Source of the DNA: Oscillospiraceae bacterium
GTDB lineage: Bacteria; Bacillota; Clostridia; Saccharofermentanales; Fastidiosipilaceae
Direction: 5' to 3'
DNA: 9,410 nt
Assembly: GCA_029983685.1 (NCBI GenBank)
Contig: JASBZA010000022.1
Span: 1-9,410 of the forward strand
Shown here: positions 1-6,028 of the stretch, one piece after another
Layout of the letters: the number at the start of each line of letters is the position of its first letter
Position numbering within the stretch: the first letter of the stretch is position 1
Translations under genes and position numbers: made by a program
Notes under the pieces: generated by a model
Told to the model about the DNA's origin: nothing
Databases searched by the model: none
What the model saw: the letters and a program-made list of their open reading frames with translations, nothing else

Positions 1-51
1 TGCCGAAAATACTTGTCCGGAGACGGACTGGGAAGATAGGTCTTCGCCGGC
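1..51 (+). rRNA. rrf: 5S ribosomal RNA, 3' part only
   Basis: The first 51 bases fit the 3' half of a bacterial 5S rRNA. A short arm GCCG (2-5) pairs with CGGC (48-51). A perfect hairpin follows, GTCCG (15-19) / CGGAC (24-28) with a GAGA loop, matching helix IV. The purine-rich segment GGGAAGATAGGTC (30-42) corresponds to the conserved GGGAGAGUAGGUC loop E/helix V strand, and AATACTT (8-14) lies opposite it. The 5' half lies outside the window, so the call rests on the 3' domain alone. A T-run starts at 52. Context implies a 16S-23S-5S operon ending here. The exact 3' end is uncertain by a few bases. Confidence 0.85.
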
Positions 52-57
52 TTTTTT
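46..57 (+). terminator. T-run directly after the 5S rRNA (probable rRNA operon terminator)
   Basis: Six T residues (52-57) follow the GC-rich GCCGGC end of the 5S rRNA. The terminal helix of 5S, whose 5' strand is outside the window, may serve as the terminator stem. The full stem cannot be checked here, and a second terminator is not visible before the walR promoter. Confidence 0.45.
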
Positions 58-81
58 ATGCCCAAAAATATATGTTATAAT
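53..81 (+). promoter_or_regulatory. walR promoter, extended -10 type
   Basis: A perfect -10 TATAAT lies at 76-81 and is preceded by TGT (73-75), giving an extended -10. The -35 position (53-58, TTTTTA) is poor and overlaps the T-run behind the 5S gene, so the promoter probably relies on its extended -10. The start of transcription would be near 88, leaving about 20 nt of leader before the walR ribosome binding site. Confidence 0.6.
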
Positions 82-107
82 TGTTTCGATCTTTATAGAG
101 GTGGAAC

Positions 108-812
108 ATGCAAGTAAAAATATTAGTAGTAGATGATGAGCAAGCCATCGTTGAAATTCTTAAATCCAATTTAGAACGCGAAGGTTTTGAAGTCGATACG
201 GCCTATGACGGTGAGGAAGCCGTTGAGAAGGCTTTGTCGACTGCTTATGATTTGATTTTACTGGATTGCATGTTGCCCGGAAAAGACGGTTTCGATGTTT
301 GTCGTCAATTACGCCAAGAGAGCAGTGTCCCCATTATCATGCTCACCGCAAAGAGTGAAGAGATTGATAAGGTATTGGGCTTAGAACTGGGAGCGGACGA
401 CTATATCACAAAACCTTTCAGTAACCGCGAGCTTTTGGCCAGAATAAAAGCGCAGTTGCGTAGATCTAAGCTTAATTCCAGAGCGGATACTCAGGAGACG
501 ACCGGTTCTGTTTTTGTTGTGGCTGACTTAGTTATTAATAATGATGTCTATGAAGTAACCCGAAATGGCGAAAATCTTAATCTGACTTTACGTGAGTTTC
601 AGTTATTATCCTTTTTGGCTAAGAATGCCGGTACGGTCTTTTCTAGGGAAGAACTTTTAGAAGAAGTCTGGGATTATGATTATTACGGTGATGTAAGAAC
701 CGTCGATGTAACGGTAAGGCGCACGCGCGAAAAGATTGAGCCGGACCCGGATAATTATAGGTATATTATTACGAAGCGGGGACTGGGTTATTATTTTAAT
801 AAACATGTCTAG
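108..812 (+). CDS. walR: WalR/YycF-type OmpR-family response regulator
   Basis: This is the response regulator of the WalRK two-component system, which in Firmicutes controls cell wall hydrolases and growth-linked wall turnover. The receiver domain (about 1-120) shows the acidic pair D9/D10, phospho-acceptor D53 in LLDCMLPGKDG, T80 and K102 in TKPF. The winged-helix domain (about 133-232) carries the near-diagnostic WalR stretch GDVRTVDVTVRR (194-205) and ends in TKRGLGYYF. At 234 aa it matches the family length. The ATG at 108 has AGAGG (97-101) about 6 nt upstream. The last 8 nt overlap walK, which indicates translational coupling. Other OmpR-type regulators such as PhoP share the fold, but the signature stretch and the walJ/rlmH neighbours favour WalR. 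Confidence 0.93.
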   Translation: MQVKILVVDDEQAIVEILKSNLEREGFEVDTAYDGEEAVEKALSTAYDLILLDCMLPGKDGFDVCRQLRQESSVPIIMLTAKSEEIDKVLGLELGADDYITKPFSNRELLARIKAQLRRSKLNSRADTQETTGSVFVVADLVINNDVYEVTRNGENLNLTLREFQLLSFLAKNAGTVFSREELLEEVWDYDYYGDVRTVDVTVRRTREKIEPDPDNYRYIITKRGLGYYFNKHV

Positions 813-2280
813 TGCTATATATGTATTAAATATGCATCCGCTTTTGGTTTTCTTTTTCGGGATTATTATCGGTGGGGCCTTGTTTGTGGCCCTAGCCGCT
901 TTTTTCATGTCTAAGAAACTTAAGGCCCAAGAAGAAAAAGTAAATAAAATCAGCAAACAATTTCAGCAGAGCCGCCTTCAGGTCGAATCTTTGATGGAGG
1001 ATTTGGATATCGGTGTCATTGTATACGGCAAGGACGGCCGTTTAGTAATGGCTAATAAGCTCGTCAGCCAAATGCTCAAGCTAGATGAAGTGCCGGACCA
1101 TATCAATATCTTTTTAAGTCAGTTTGGTGAAGCCAATGGCCTAAAGGCATCGGCTCTTCTAGGGAATGGCTACAGTGAAGCCCAGATAACAGTGGGAACC
1201 AAGACATTCGAATTGCACATGAAAGATTCCGGACTTGAGGGTCATAATCGTTTTGCCACCATGATTATCGTCCGCGATATTACGACCAAGTTAGAAGAGG
1301 ATAAGCAACGCAAGGACTTTGTAGCCAATGTTTCGCACGAACTTAGGACCCCTCTTACCATTATTAGGACTTATACTGAATCTTTACTCGAGTGGGGGAT
1401 TGATGAGAAAAAGCCCCAGGCCATTAAACAAGACTTACAACGTATTTTAGAAGATACGGACAGGATGGAAGCTCTAATTAAAGACCTCCTCCTTTTGTCC
1501 AGTTTGGATTCCAAGGCCAAAACCATGCACATGGAAGAAGTGGATATGGTCAGTCAGATGCGCGAACTGGTCAAGCGTTGCCAAGTCCAAGCGGACGAAA
1601 AGGGTATCGAGTTAAGTATGGATCTTCTAACCGAGACCGACTCGGTTTTTGCGGACCGCGTTTCCTTAGACCGAATTTTCCTGAACATTTTGCAAAATGC
1701 TTTGCGTTACACCGATAGAGCCGGCAAAGTCCAGGTATTTATCAGTATGGTAGCGGATGATGTCGTTGTAAAAATCAAGGATAACGGCAAAGGCATTGAT
1801 CCTAAATATCAACAAGCAATCTTCGAGCGTTTCTACCGTGTCGATAATACCGGTTCCAGAAAACACGGCGGCACCGGCTTGGGCCTTTCTATTGCCAAAG
1901 AGTTGGTCAGTTTGCACCACGGTAAGATTCAAGTACGTTCTGTCCCGACAGTGGGATCCGAATTTACAGTAACTTTGCCGACTCTGGCCAAAGTTTGCCG
2001 TAAAATGATGCTGGACCTGGTTCAGGGAGAAGATTTTGACCGAGACCCATTCTTGTCGGAGTTGGAATCTTATCTCTTAGAGCAGGCCAAAGGCCTGGGT
2101 ATCGAGAAGACTGCTTTGGCCGACCTGACTCGTCAGGAAAGAGAAATGCTCATGAAGCCTTATAAGGAAGATGAACACGTCGACCGGACGGAAGATTTTG
2201 CCGGAGTCTTGGAAGTAGACCTGGACGAAATAGAAGAGTCGGGCGCGGATGAAGAGCCCGAGGACCCGGTTGAGACATAA
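805..2280 (+). CDS. walK: WalK-type sensor histidine kinase, single membrane segment, PAS domain, long acidic C-terminal tail
   Basis: This is the membrane sensor kinase expected to phosphorylate WalR. The ATG at 805 (491 aa) overlaps the walR stop by 8 nt; no good Shine-Dalgarno is visible, so coupling is likely. An upstream in-frame TTG at 736 would run through the walR DNA-binding domain, and an ATG at 832 is possible. Visible parts: one hydrophobic segment (about 11-34), a charged linker, a PAS-like region (about 60-160), HisKA with H178 in VSHELRTPL, N-box N298, G1 DNGKGID (326-332), F-box FERFYRVD (340-347) and G2 GGTGLGLS (355-362). No extracellular sensor loop or HAMP domain is evident. 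This resembles the streptococcal single-membrane-segment WalK/VicK type rather than the Bacillus two-segment form. About 98 residues (394-491) follow the ATPase domain, ending in a strongly acidic tail; that part is unusual. Confidence 0.92.
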   Translation: MSSAIYVLNMHPLLVFFFGIIIGGALFVALAAFFMSKKLKAQEEKVNKISKQFQQSRLQVESLMEDLDIGVIVYGKDGRLVMANKLVSQMLKLDEVPDHINIFLSQFGEANGLKASALLGNGYSEAQITVGTKTFELHMKDSGLEGHNRFATMIIVRDITTKLEEDKQRKDFVANVSHELRTPLTIIRTYTESLLEWGIDEKKPQAIKQDLQRILEDTDRMEALIKDLLLLSSLDSKAKTMHMEEVDMVSQMRELVKRCQVQADEKGIELSMDLLTETDSVFADRVSLDRIFLNILQNALRYTDRAGKVQVFISMVADDVVVKIKDNGKGIDPKYQQAIFERFYRVDNTGSRKHGGTGLGLSIAKELVSLHHGKIQVRSVPTVGSEFTVTLPTLAKVCRKMMLDLVQGEDFDRDPFLSELESYLLEQAKGLGIEKTALADLTRQEREMLMKPYKEDEHVDRTEDFAGVLEVDLDEIEESGADEEPEDPVET

Positions 2281-2284
2281 GTGT

Positions 2285-2313
2285 CTGACCTTTTGAGGTC
2301 AATTCGCTATAAT
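2285..2313 (+). promoter_or_regulatory. murA promoter between walK and murA
   Basis: The -10 hexamer TATAAT (2308-2313) is perfect. At 17 bp spacing the -35 is CTGACC (2285-2290), which matches TTGACA at four positions. Transcription would begin near 2320, about 50 nt before the murA start. This implies murA-walJ-rlmH-hisE can be transcribed independently of walRK. A second TATAAT (2327-2332) has no matching -35. Confidence 0.6.
2286..2301 (+). repeat. Perfect 6-bp inverted repeat overlapping the murA -35 region
   Basis: TGACCT (2286-2291) and AGGTCA (2296-2301) are perfect inverted repeats around a TTTG spacer, only 6 nt behind the walK stop. The palindrome covers the -35 and part of the spacer of the murA promoter, a typical operator position. 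As RNA it would be a short hairpin at the end of the walRK message, but no T-run follows, so it is not a convincing intrinsic terminator. Confidence 0.5.
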
Positions 2314-2370
2314 ACGTCATCGGAATTATAATAGGCAGATGATTCAAGATAAATAAGGGGGACCTTAATT

Positions 2371-3666
2371 TTGGCTAGTTATATTATTAATGGCGGTAAA
2401 CCGCTTAGGGGTGAGATTGCGGTAAGTGGTTCTAAGAATGCGGCTTTAGGTATAGTGGCAGCGGCCTGCGTTCTGGACGGACCTTGTCTTATCGAGAATT
2501 TACCTCATATATCGGATGTTTTGACCTTACTGGACTTATGCAGGACTATAGGTGCTACCGTTGAAATCAGAGATGGTGGGGCTGTCTATTTTGATCCACG
2601 CCCTATCCATACCGCTCAGGTTACGGATGAGAGAGCCAGAGACATCCGAGCCTCTTATTATCTTTTAGGAGCCCTGTTGGCTCGTTTCGGTCAGGCTGAA
2701 AACTACCTGCCCGGAGGCTGTAATTTCGGGACCAGACCCATTGATTTACATTTAAAAGGCTTTAACAGCTTGGGGGCCAAGGATACTTTGGCTTACGGTA
2801 AGATTATCCTGGATGCCGGCGGTAGGCTTAAGGGGGATAATATTTTCCTCGACAAGGTCAGTGTCGGTGCGACTATGAATATTATGATTGCGGCAACCAA
2901 GGCCGAGGGCAGGACTACCATCGAGAATGCGGCCAGAGAACCGCATATCGTAGACTGTGCCAACTTCCTTAATACCATGGGAGCCAAAATCAGAGGTGCC
3001 GGTACCGACGTCATCCGCATCGACGGTGTGGAGCGATTAGAAGCCGGCAGCAGCTATGCCATTATTCCCGACCAGATTGAAGCCGGTACCTATATGATTG
3101 GTGCCGCCATGACCAGGGGAGATGTGTTGGTCAAAAACCTCATCCCTAAGCATATGGAACCCTTGACCGCTAAGTTAGACGAAATCGGTGTCAAGTTGGA
3201 TATTCAAGACGATGCTATCCGTGTTTGGGTAGAGGAAGGCCAAGAACTTAAGTCTACCAGTGTCAGGACCATGGCCTATCCGGGCTTTCCTACCGACCTC
3301 CAGCCTCAGATGGTCGCCATGCTAACAAGCTGCACGGGCCTTTCCAAGATTTATGAAGATGTCTGGGATAACCGTTTCCAATATATCGACGATTTGAAGC
3401 AGATGGGGGCCAAAATCACCGTAGCCGACCGTGTGGCCTTAATTGAAGGTCCTACTCAGCTTACCGGTGCCATGGTAAAGGCCAGAGACCTCAGAGCCGG
3501 CGCCGCCATGGTTTTAGCAGCTTTAACAGCCTACGGTGAGAGCGAAATCTATAATATTCATTCTTTAGAAAGAGGCTACGAAGACCTTATTCCCAAGCTT
3601 CGTGGCATAGGTGGCGATATCCGTAAGAGCTCGGATATCTTGGAAGCAGCCGAAAGAGAGCTTTAA
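2371..3666 (+). CDS. murA: UDP-N-acetylglucosamine 1-carboxyvinyltransferase
   Basis: MurA transfers enolpyruvate from PEP to UDP-GlcNAc in the cytosol, the first committed step of peptidoglycan synthesis. The 431-aa protein has the family's usual length. SGSKNAALG gives catalytic K22 and N23. Active-site Cys117 lies in LPGGCNFGTRPIDLH; this is the cysteine that fosfomycin alkylates, so the enzyme is of the fosfomycin-sensitive Cys type. D309 lies in PGFPTDLQPQM, and RGYEDL (401-406) carries the conserved arginine. The start is TTG at 2371, backed by AAGGGGGA (2355-2362) 8 nt upstream. The stop overlaps the walJ start by one base (TAATG). Firmicutes often carry two paralogues (MurA and MurZ); I cannot tell which this is. 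Its place between walK and walJ is notable. Confidence 0.96.
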   Translation: MASYIINGGKPLRGEIAVSGSKNAALGIVAAACVLDGPCLIENLPHISDVLTLLDLCRTIGATVEIRDGGAVYFDPRPIHTAQVTDERARDIRASYYLLGALLARFGQAENYLPGGCNFGTRPIDLHLKGFNSLGAKDTLAYGKIILDAGGRLKGDNIFLDKVSVGATMNIMIAATKAEGRTTIENAAREPHIVDCANFLNTMGAKIRGAGTDVIRIDGVERLEAGSSYAIIPDQIEAGTYMIGAAMTRGDVLVKNLIPKHMEPLTAKLDEIGVKLDIQDDAIRVWVEEGQELKSTSVRTMAYPGFPTDLQPQMVAMLTSCTGLSKIYEDVWDNRFQYIDDLKQMGAKITVADRVALIEGPTQLTGAMVKARDLRAGAAMVLAALTAYGESEIYNIHSLERGYEDLIPKLRGIGGDIRKSSDILEAAEREL

Positions 3667-4478
3667 TGCTGTTTAATCAAGACACAAGAGCCAGGGCTTG
3701 CACGCTAGTCAGTGGAAGCTCCGGTAACAGCATGTTTATCGCGAGCGGAGACAGCCAGATTCTGATTGATGCCGGCCTATCCTGTAAACGTCTGGAACAA
3801 GCTTTGGCCGCCCGAGATATTTGGCCGGAAGCTTTGGACGGAATTTTCGTAACCCACGAACACAGCGACCACATCAGCGGCTTATCTGTTTTGGCCAGGC
3901 GATACCATATTCCGGTTTATATGACCAAGGGTACATGGCAGGCTTGTTCCTCTAAGTTGAATCGGGCTGATTTTATTGATGTACGTTTTATCTCACCCAA
4001 TCAGACGCTTAGTTTGGGTTCGATGGAGATAAAGGCTTATCCGGTATCCCATGACGCAGCCGAACCGGTGGGCTATTTAGTCGATACCGGTAAGGGGAAA
4101 ATAGCTTTGGCCTCGGACTTAGGCGAGTGGACCGAAGATATTGCGGACGAAGTGAAGGGAGCCGACTTGGTCTTCCTGGAATCCAACTATGATACAACCA
4201 TGCTTTGGAACGGTGCCTATCCCTGGCCTTTGAAGCAGCGCATTGATTCAAGCTGCGGCCACTTATCGAATTTGGAAGCCGCTTTGGCCAGCCAACACCT
4301 CTTAAAAATGGGGACAGATCGTTTTGTCCTGGTTCACCTGAGTGTTAACAATAATCGGCCGGATTTGGCTTATGAAGAAGTCACTTCTTATTTGGCCCAT
4401 GCGGGCGCTTTGGCCGGACAAGACTACAGGATTGAGACCGCACCCAGATTTGAACCTTCGGCTTGGCATTATTTATAA
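3666..4478 (+). CDS. walJ: WalJ/YycJ metallo-beta-lactamase fold hydrolase
   Basis: This is a member of the YycJ/WalJ (VicX) family, cytosolic metallo-beta-lactamase fold proteins that travel with walRK. They have been linked to DNA-related metabolism, but the substrate is not settled. The metal-binding motif THEHSDHISGL gives H64, H66, D68 and H69. Later conserved blocks are PVSHDAAEP, an Asp in ALASDLG, FLESNYD, CGHLSN and a late His in LVHLS. The N-terminal VSGSSGNSMFI also fits the family. At 270 aa it is close to the Bacillus protein. The ATG at 3666 overlaps the murA stop by one nucleotide, with a weak purine-rich AGAGAG just upstream, so translation is probably coupled. No truncation is seen. 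Confidence 0.9.
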   Translation: MLFNQDTRARACTLVSGSSGNSMFIASGDSQILIDAGLSCKRLEQALAARDIWPEALDGIFVTHEHSDHISGLSVLARRYHIPVYMTKGTWQACSSKLNRADFIDVRFISPNQTLSLGSMEIKAYPVSHDAAEPVGYLVDTGKGKIALASDLGEWTEDIADEVKGADLVFLESNYDTTMLWNGAYPWPLKQRIDSSCGHLSNLEAALASQHLLKMGTDRFVLVHLSVNNNRPDLAYEEVTSYLAHAGALAGQDYRIETAPRFEPSAWHYL

Positions 4479-4496
4479 AGACTAAGGAGGCTTTCT

Positions 4497-4976
4497 TTGA
4501 ACCTATATATTGTTGCAGCAGGCAAAGTAAAGGAAGCTTGGCTTAGAGACGGCATCCAAGAATATCAAAAAAGGCTCAGACCCTATGTGGATCTGGAAAT
4601 CATAGAAGTCCAGGATGCGGCGGATTCGGATAATCCGGATAAGGAAAGACAGGAAGAATCGGACCGCATGTGGGCCAGAGTCGAAAAGAATCCGGCCTTG
4701 GCCAGGTCCTATAAGATTGCTTTAGATCTTCACGGCAAAAGTTTTAATTCGGAAGATATGGCGGCTATGTTCGAAAAAGCCTTTGACCTGGGCGGCGCAT
4801 CGGTAAGTCTTTTTATTGCCGGTTCTTTGGGCTACGGCGAGGACTTCCTAAATAAGATGGACATGCGCTTGTCGCTGGGACCTTCCACTTTCCCACACCA
4901 GCTGTGCAGGCTTTTACTCTTGGAACAAGTGTATCGGTCGTTTAAAATAATGAGAAACGAGAAGTATCACAAATAA
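4497..4976 (+). CDS. rlmH: 23S rRNA (pseudouridine1915-N3)-methyltransferase RlmH
   Basis: RlmH is a SPOUT-family enzyme that methylates the pseudouridine at position 1915 in helix 69 of 23S rRNA, acting on assembled 70S ribosomes using S-adenosylmethionine. The 159-aa protein has the family's length. The cofactor-binding knot is visible as LFIAGSLGYG (105-114). The C-terminal signature TFPHQLCRLLLLEQVYR (131-147) and the terminal YHK (157-159) are typical. The start is TTG at 4497, chosen because AAGGAGG (4484-4490) lies 6 nt upstream and the protein begins with the expected NLYIVAAGK. It lies 18 nt behind walJ and 13 nt ahead of hisE, so it belongs to the same operon. This walJ-rlmH association is conserved across Firmicutes, although another gene often lies between them. 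Confidence 0.95.
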   Translation: MNLYIVAAGKVKEAWLRDGIQEYQKRLRPYVDLEIIEVQDAADSDNPDKERQEESDRMWARVEKNPALARSYKIALDLHGKSFNSEDMAAMFEKAFDLGGASVSLFIAGSLGYGEDFLNKMDMRLSLGPSTFPHQLCRLLLLEQVYRSFKIMRNEKYHK

Positions 4977-4989
4977 GGAGGCTTTTGCT

Positions 4990-5280
4990 ATGGCGGACAG
5001 ATTCGGAGTGATGGAAGAAGTGTACCAGATTATTTTGGACAGGCAGAAGAATCCCAGAGACGGTGCTTATACTTCCTATTTATTATCCAGGGGAGAGGAT
5101 AAAATATGTAAGAAAGTCATTGAGGAAGCCACGGAGTTGGTTTTGTCGGCCAAAAATGACGACCCCGAAAAAACGTTGGCCGAATTAGCCGATCTCCATT
5201 ACCATCTGCTGGTCTTAATGGTCCAAGAAGGTATCAGTTTGGACCAATTGGAAGAAGAGATGGAGAAAAGAAGGTCTTAA
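4990..5280 (+). CDS. hisE: Phosphoribosyl-ATP pyrophosphatase-like protein (HisE), stand-alone
   Basis: This is a 96-aa all-alpha NTP pyrophosphatase of the HisE type. HisE splits pyrophosphate from phosphoribosyl-ATP in the second step of histidine synthesis. The HisE pattern is clear: YTSYLLSRGEDKICKKV (28-43), then EEATE with E45, E46 and E49, and ELADLHYHLLVL (65-76) with the metal-binding E65 and D68. The usual KVGEEATE is KVIEEATE here. The ATG at 4990 has AAGGAGG (4975-4981) 8 nt upstream, and the leading MADRFGV precedes the core. It is not fused to HisI and has no his genes beside it; it closes the murA-walJ-rlmH run. A re-purposed MazG-like house-cleaning role is possible, but sequence favours HisE. 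Confidence 0.85.
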   Translation: MADRFGVMEEVYQIILDRQKNPRDGAYTSYLLSRGEDKICKKVIEEATELVLSAKNDDPEKTLAELADLHYHLLVLMVQEGISLDQLEEEMEKRRS

Positions 5281-5295
5281 GTTTCGATTAAGACT
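5273..5295 (+). repeat. Hairpin at the hisE stop codon, possible weak 3' end signal
   Basis: GTCTTAA (5274-5280) and TTAAGAC (5288-5294) form a perfect 7-bp stem with a GTTTCGA loop, extended by a G-T pair (5273/5295). The stop codon of hisE lies in the 5' arm. No T-run follows and the stem is AT-rich, so it is more likely an mRNA end-stabilising or weak stop structure than a normal terminator. Confidence 0.35.
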
Positions 5296-5320
5296 ACATA
5301 AGAAGTTTACACCTTCAAAA

Positions 5321-5346
5321 GCCCGAATTTATTGACACTTTCGGGC
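5321..5346 (+). repeat. 7-bp inverted repeat around the rpmG -35 element
   Basis: GCCCGAA (5321-5327) and TTCGGGC (5340-5346) are perfect inverted repeats with a 12-nt spacer that contains the -35 TTGACA. The position suits an operator. On the + strand no T-run follows. On the minus strand the stem is followed by TTTT, but no minus-strand gene needs a terminator here. Confidence 0.5.
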
Positions 5347-5361
5347 GGAGGGTGTTATAAT
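5332..5361 (+). promoter_or_regulatory. Strong promoter of the rpmG-secE-nusG operon
   Basis: The -35 is a perfect TTGACA (5332-5337) and the -10 a perfect TATAAT (5356-5361), with TGT (5353-5355) giving an extended -10. The spacer is 18 bp. The predicted start of transcription is near 5368, giving a leader of about 83 nt before rpmG. Confidence 0.85.
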
Positions 5362-5365
5362 CGTC

Positions 5366-5394
5366 AAGCCCTTCGCGAGAAGGGGTTATTTTTT
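5366..5394 (+). terminator. Intrinsic-terminator-like hairpin at the 5' end of the rpmG leader
   Basis: CCCTTC (5369-5374) pairs perfectly with GAAGGG (5379-5384) around a GNRA-type GCGA loop. AA/TT pairs flank a G-G mismatch outside it, and six T residues (5389-5394) follow closely. The form is that of an intrinsic terminator, yet it begins at the predicted +1 of the strong promoter. It could be a promoter-proximal attenuator, a 5' stabilising hairpin, or a terminator for read-through from hisE. Confidence 0.5.
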
Positions 5395-5450
5395 ATGTGT
5401 AGAAGTTCGTTCATGTAGGATACGAACTCGGATTTACGGAGGTAAATAGA
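5395..5450 (+). promoter_or_regulatory. rpmG leader, second hairpin and possible short leader ORF
   Basis: AGTTCGT (5404-5410) pairs perfectly with ACGAACT (5422-5428) around an 11-nt loop, a 7-bp stem about 10 nt ahead of the GGAGGT (5438-5443) used by rpmG. An ATG at 5395 opens a seven-codon frame (MCRSSFM, stop at 5416-5418) with the SD-like AAGGGG (5380-5385) inside the preceding hairpin. The leader ORF is speculative; the hairpin is directly visible. Confidence 0.35.
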
Positions 5451-5615
5451 ATGGCAAAACCCGGTGCAGCGGAGATTATTATTTTGGCCTGTGATGAGTG
5501 TAAGCAACGCAACTACACGACAAAGAAGAACAAGAAGAGTCATCCAGACCGCTTAGAGATGAAGAAATACTGCAGATTCTGCCGTAAACATACTACGCAC
5601 AAAGAAACCAAGTAA
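5451..5615 (+). CDS. rpmG: 50S ribosomal protein L33, zinc-binding form
   Basis: L33 is a small protein of the large ribosomal subunit near the E site. The 54-aa product is easily missed because it is short. It shows the L33 pattern of ILACDECKQRNYTTKKNK followed by RLEMKKYCRFCRKHTTHKE. The two CxxC pairs (C14/C17 and C41/C44) mark the zinc-binding C+ form rather than the zinc-free paralogue that many Firmicutes also carry. The ATG at 5451 has GGAGGT (5438-5443) 7 nt upstream. It is the first gene of rpmG-secE-nusG, a common Firmicutes arrangement, and lies 24 nt ahead of secE. MAKPGAAE is a slightly extended N-terminus compared with the usual short MR(V/K) start. Confidence 0.96.
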   Translation: MAKPGAAEIIILACDECKQRNYTTKKNKKSHPDRLEMKKYCRFCRKHTTHKETK

Positions 5616-5639
5616 GCGTAGGAAGTAGAGGTTTTCGGA

Positions 5640-6008
5640 ATGGCTAAGAAGTCGAACGATAAGAATGTAGACAAGAAAAACCAGAAGGATAAGAAACCTA
5701 AGTTTACGACCAGGGTTAAACGCTTTTTCCAGGGCCTGAGCGCCGAGATTAAGAAAGTCGTTTGGCCCGGTAAGAAAGAAGTTAAAGAAACGACCGGCGT
5801 GGTTGTCCTGGTGGTTGTCCTGGTCATGGTTTTAATCTTTGTCGTAGATAAGCTGATGTTAGGTATTTTGAACCTCATGGGCTTTAATACCGCACGTCCT
5901 AAGCCTTCTGAACCTCAAACTCAGATTACATCCACGCAAGTGGAAAGTAGTAATACCACATCTACTACTACAGAGATGGCTGAGACAACTACGACGACTA
6001 ACCCATAG
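5640..6008 (+). CDS. secE: Preprotein translocase subunit SecE with Thr-rich C-terminal tail
   Basis: SecE clamps and stabilises the SecY channel in the membrane. A lysine-rich N-terminus (1-25) leads into the amphipathic helix and hinge FFQGLSAEIKKVVWPGKKEV (29-48), where WPGKKE is the SecE signature. One hydrophobic segment (about 51-80) and a conserved Asp (D70) follow, typical of the single-span form of Gram-positives. The core ends near residue 82. About 40 more residues (83-122), rich in Thr/Ser/Pro and ending in runs of Thr, have no counterpart in ordinary SecE of about 60-80 aa. By SecE topology this tail would face outside. The ATG at 5640 has AGAGG (5627-5631) 8 nt upstream. The gene sits between rpmG and nusG, as is usual. 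Confidence 0.93.
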   Translation: MAKKSNDKNVDKKNQKDKKPKFTTRVKRFFQGLSAEIKKVVWPGKKEVKETTGVVVLVVVLVMVLIFVVDKLMLGILNLMGFNTARPKPSEPQTQITSTQVESSNTTSTTTEMAETTTTTNP

Positions 6009-6028
6009 TTTGTGAGTAGGAGAGTAGC

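Noticed and set aside
1..57. Three-way structured RNA at the window start as a riboswitch
   Set aside because: The GCCG arm, GAGA hairpin and GGGAAGATAGGTC strand match the 3' half of 5S rRNA, which explains the structure better.
58..107. WalR-type TGTWAH-N5-TGTWAH site in the walR promoter
   Set aside because: TGTTAT (73-78) and a TGTTT (82-86) are present, but the spacing is 3 rather than 5, so autoregulation is not supported.
736..804. Upstream in-frame TTG start for walK
   Set aside because: It would add 23 residues read through the walR DNA-binding domain and has no ribosome binding site; the ATG at 805 with an 8-nt overlap is the usual arrangement.
2327..2332. Second TATAAT upstream of murA
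   Set aside because: No -35 at a proper distance (TCGCTA at 2304-2309); the TATAAT at 2308 has a better partner.
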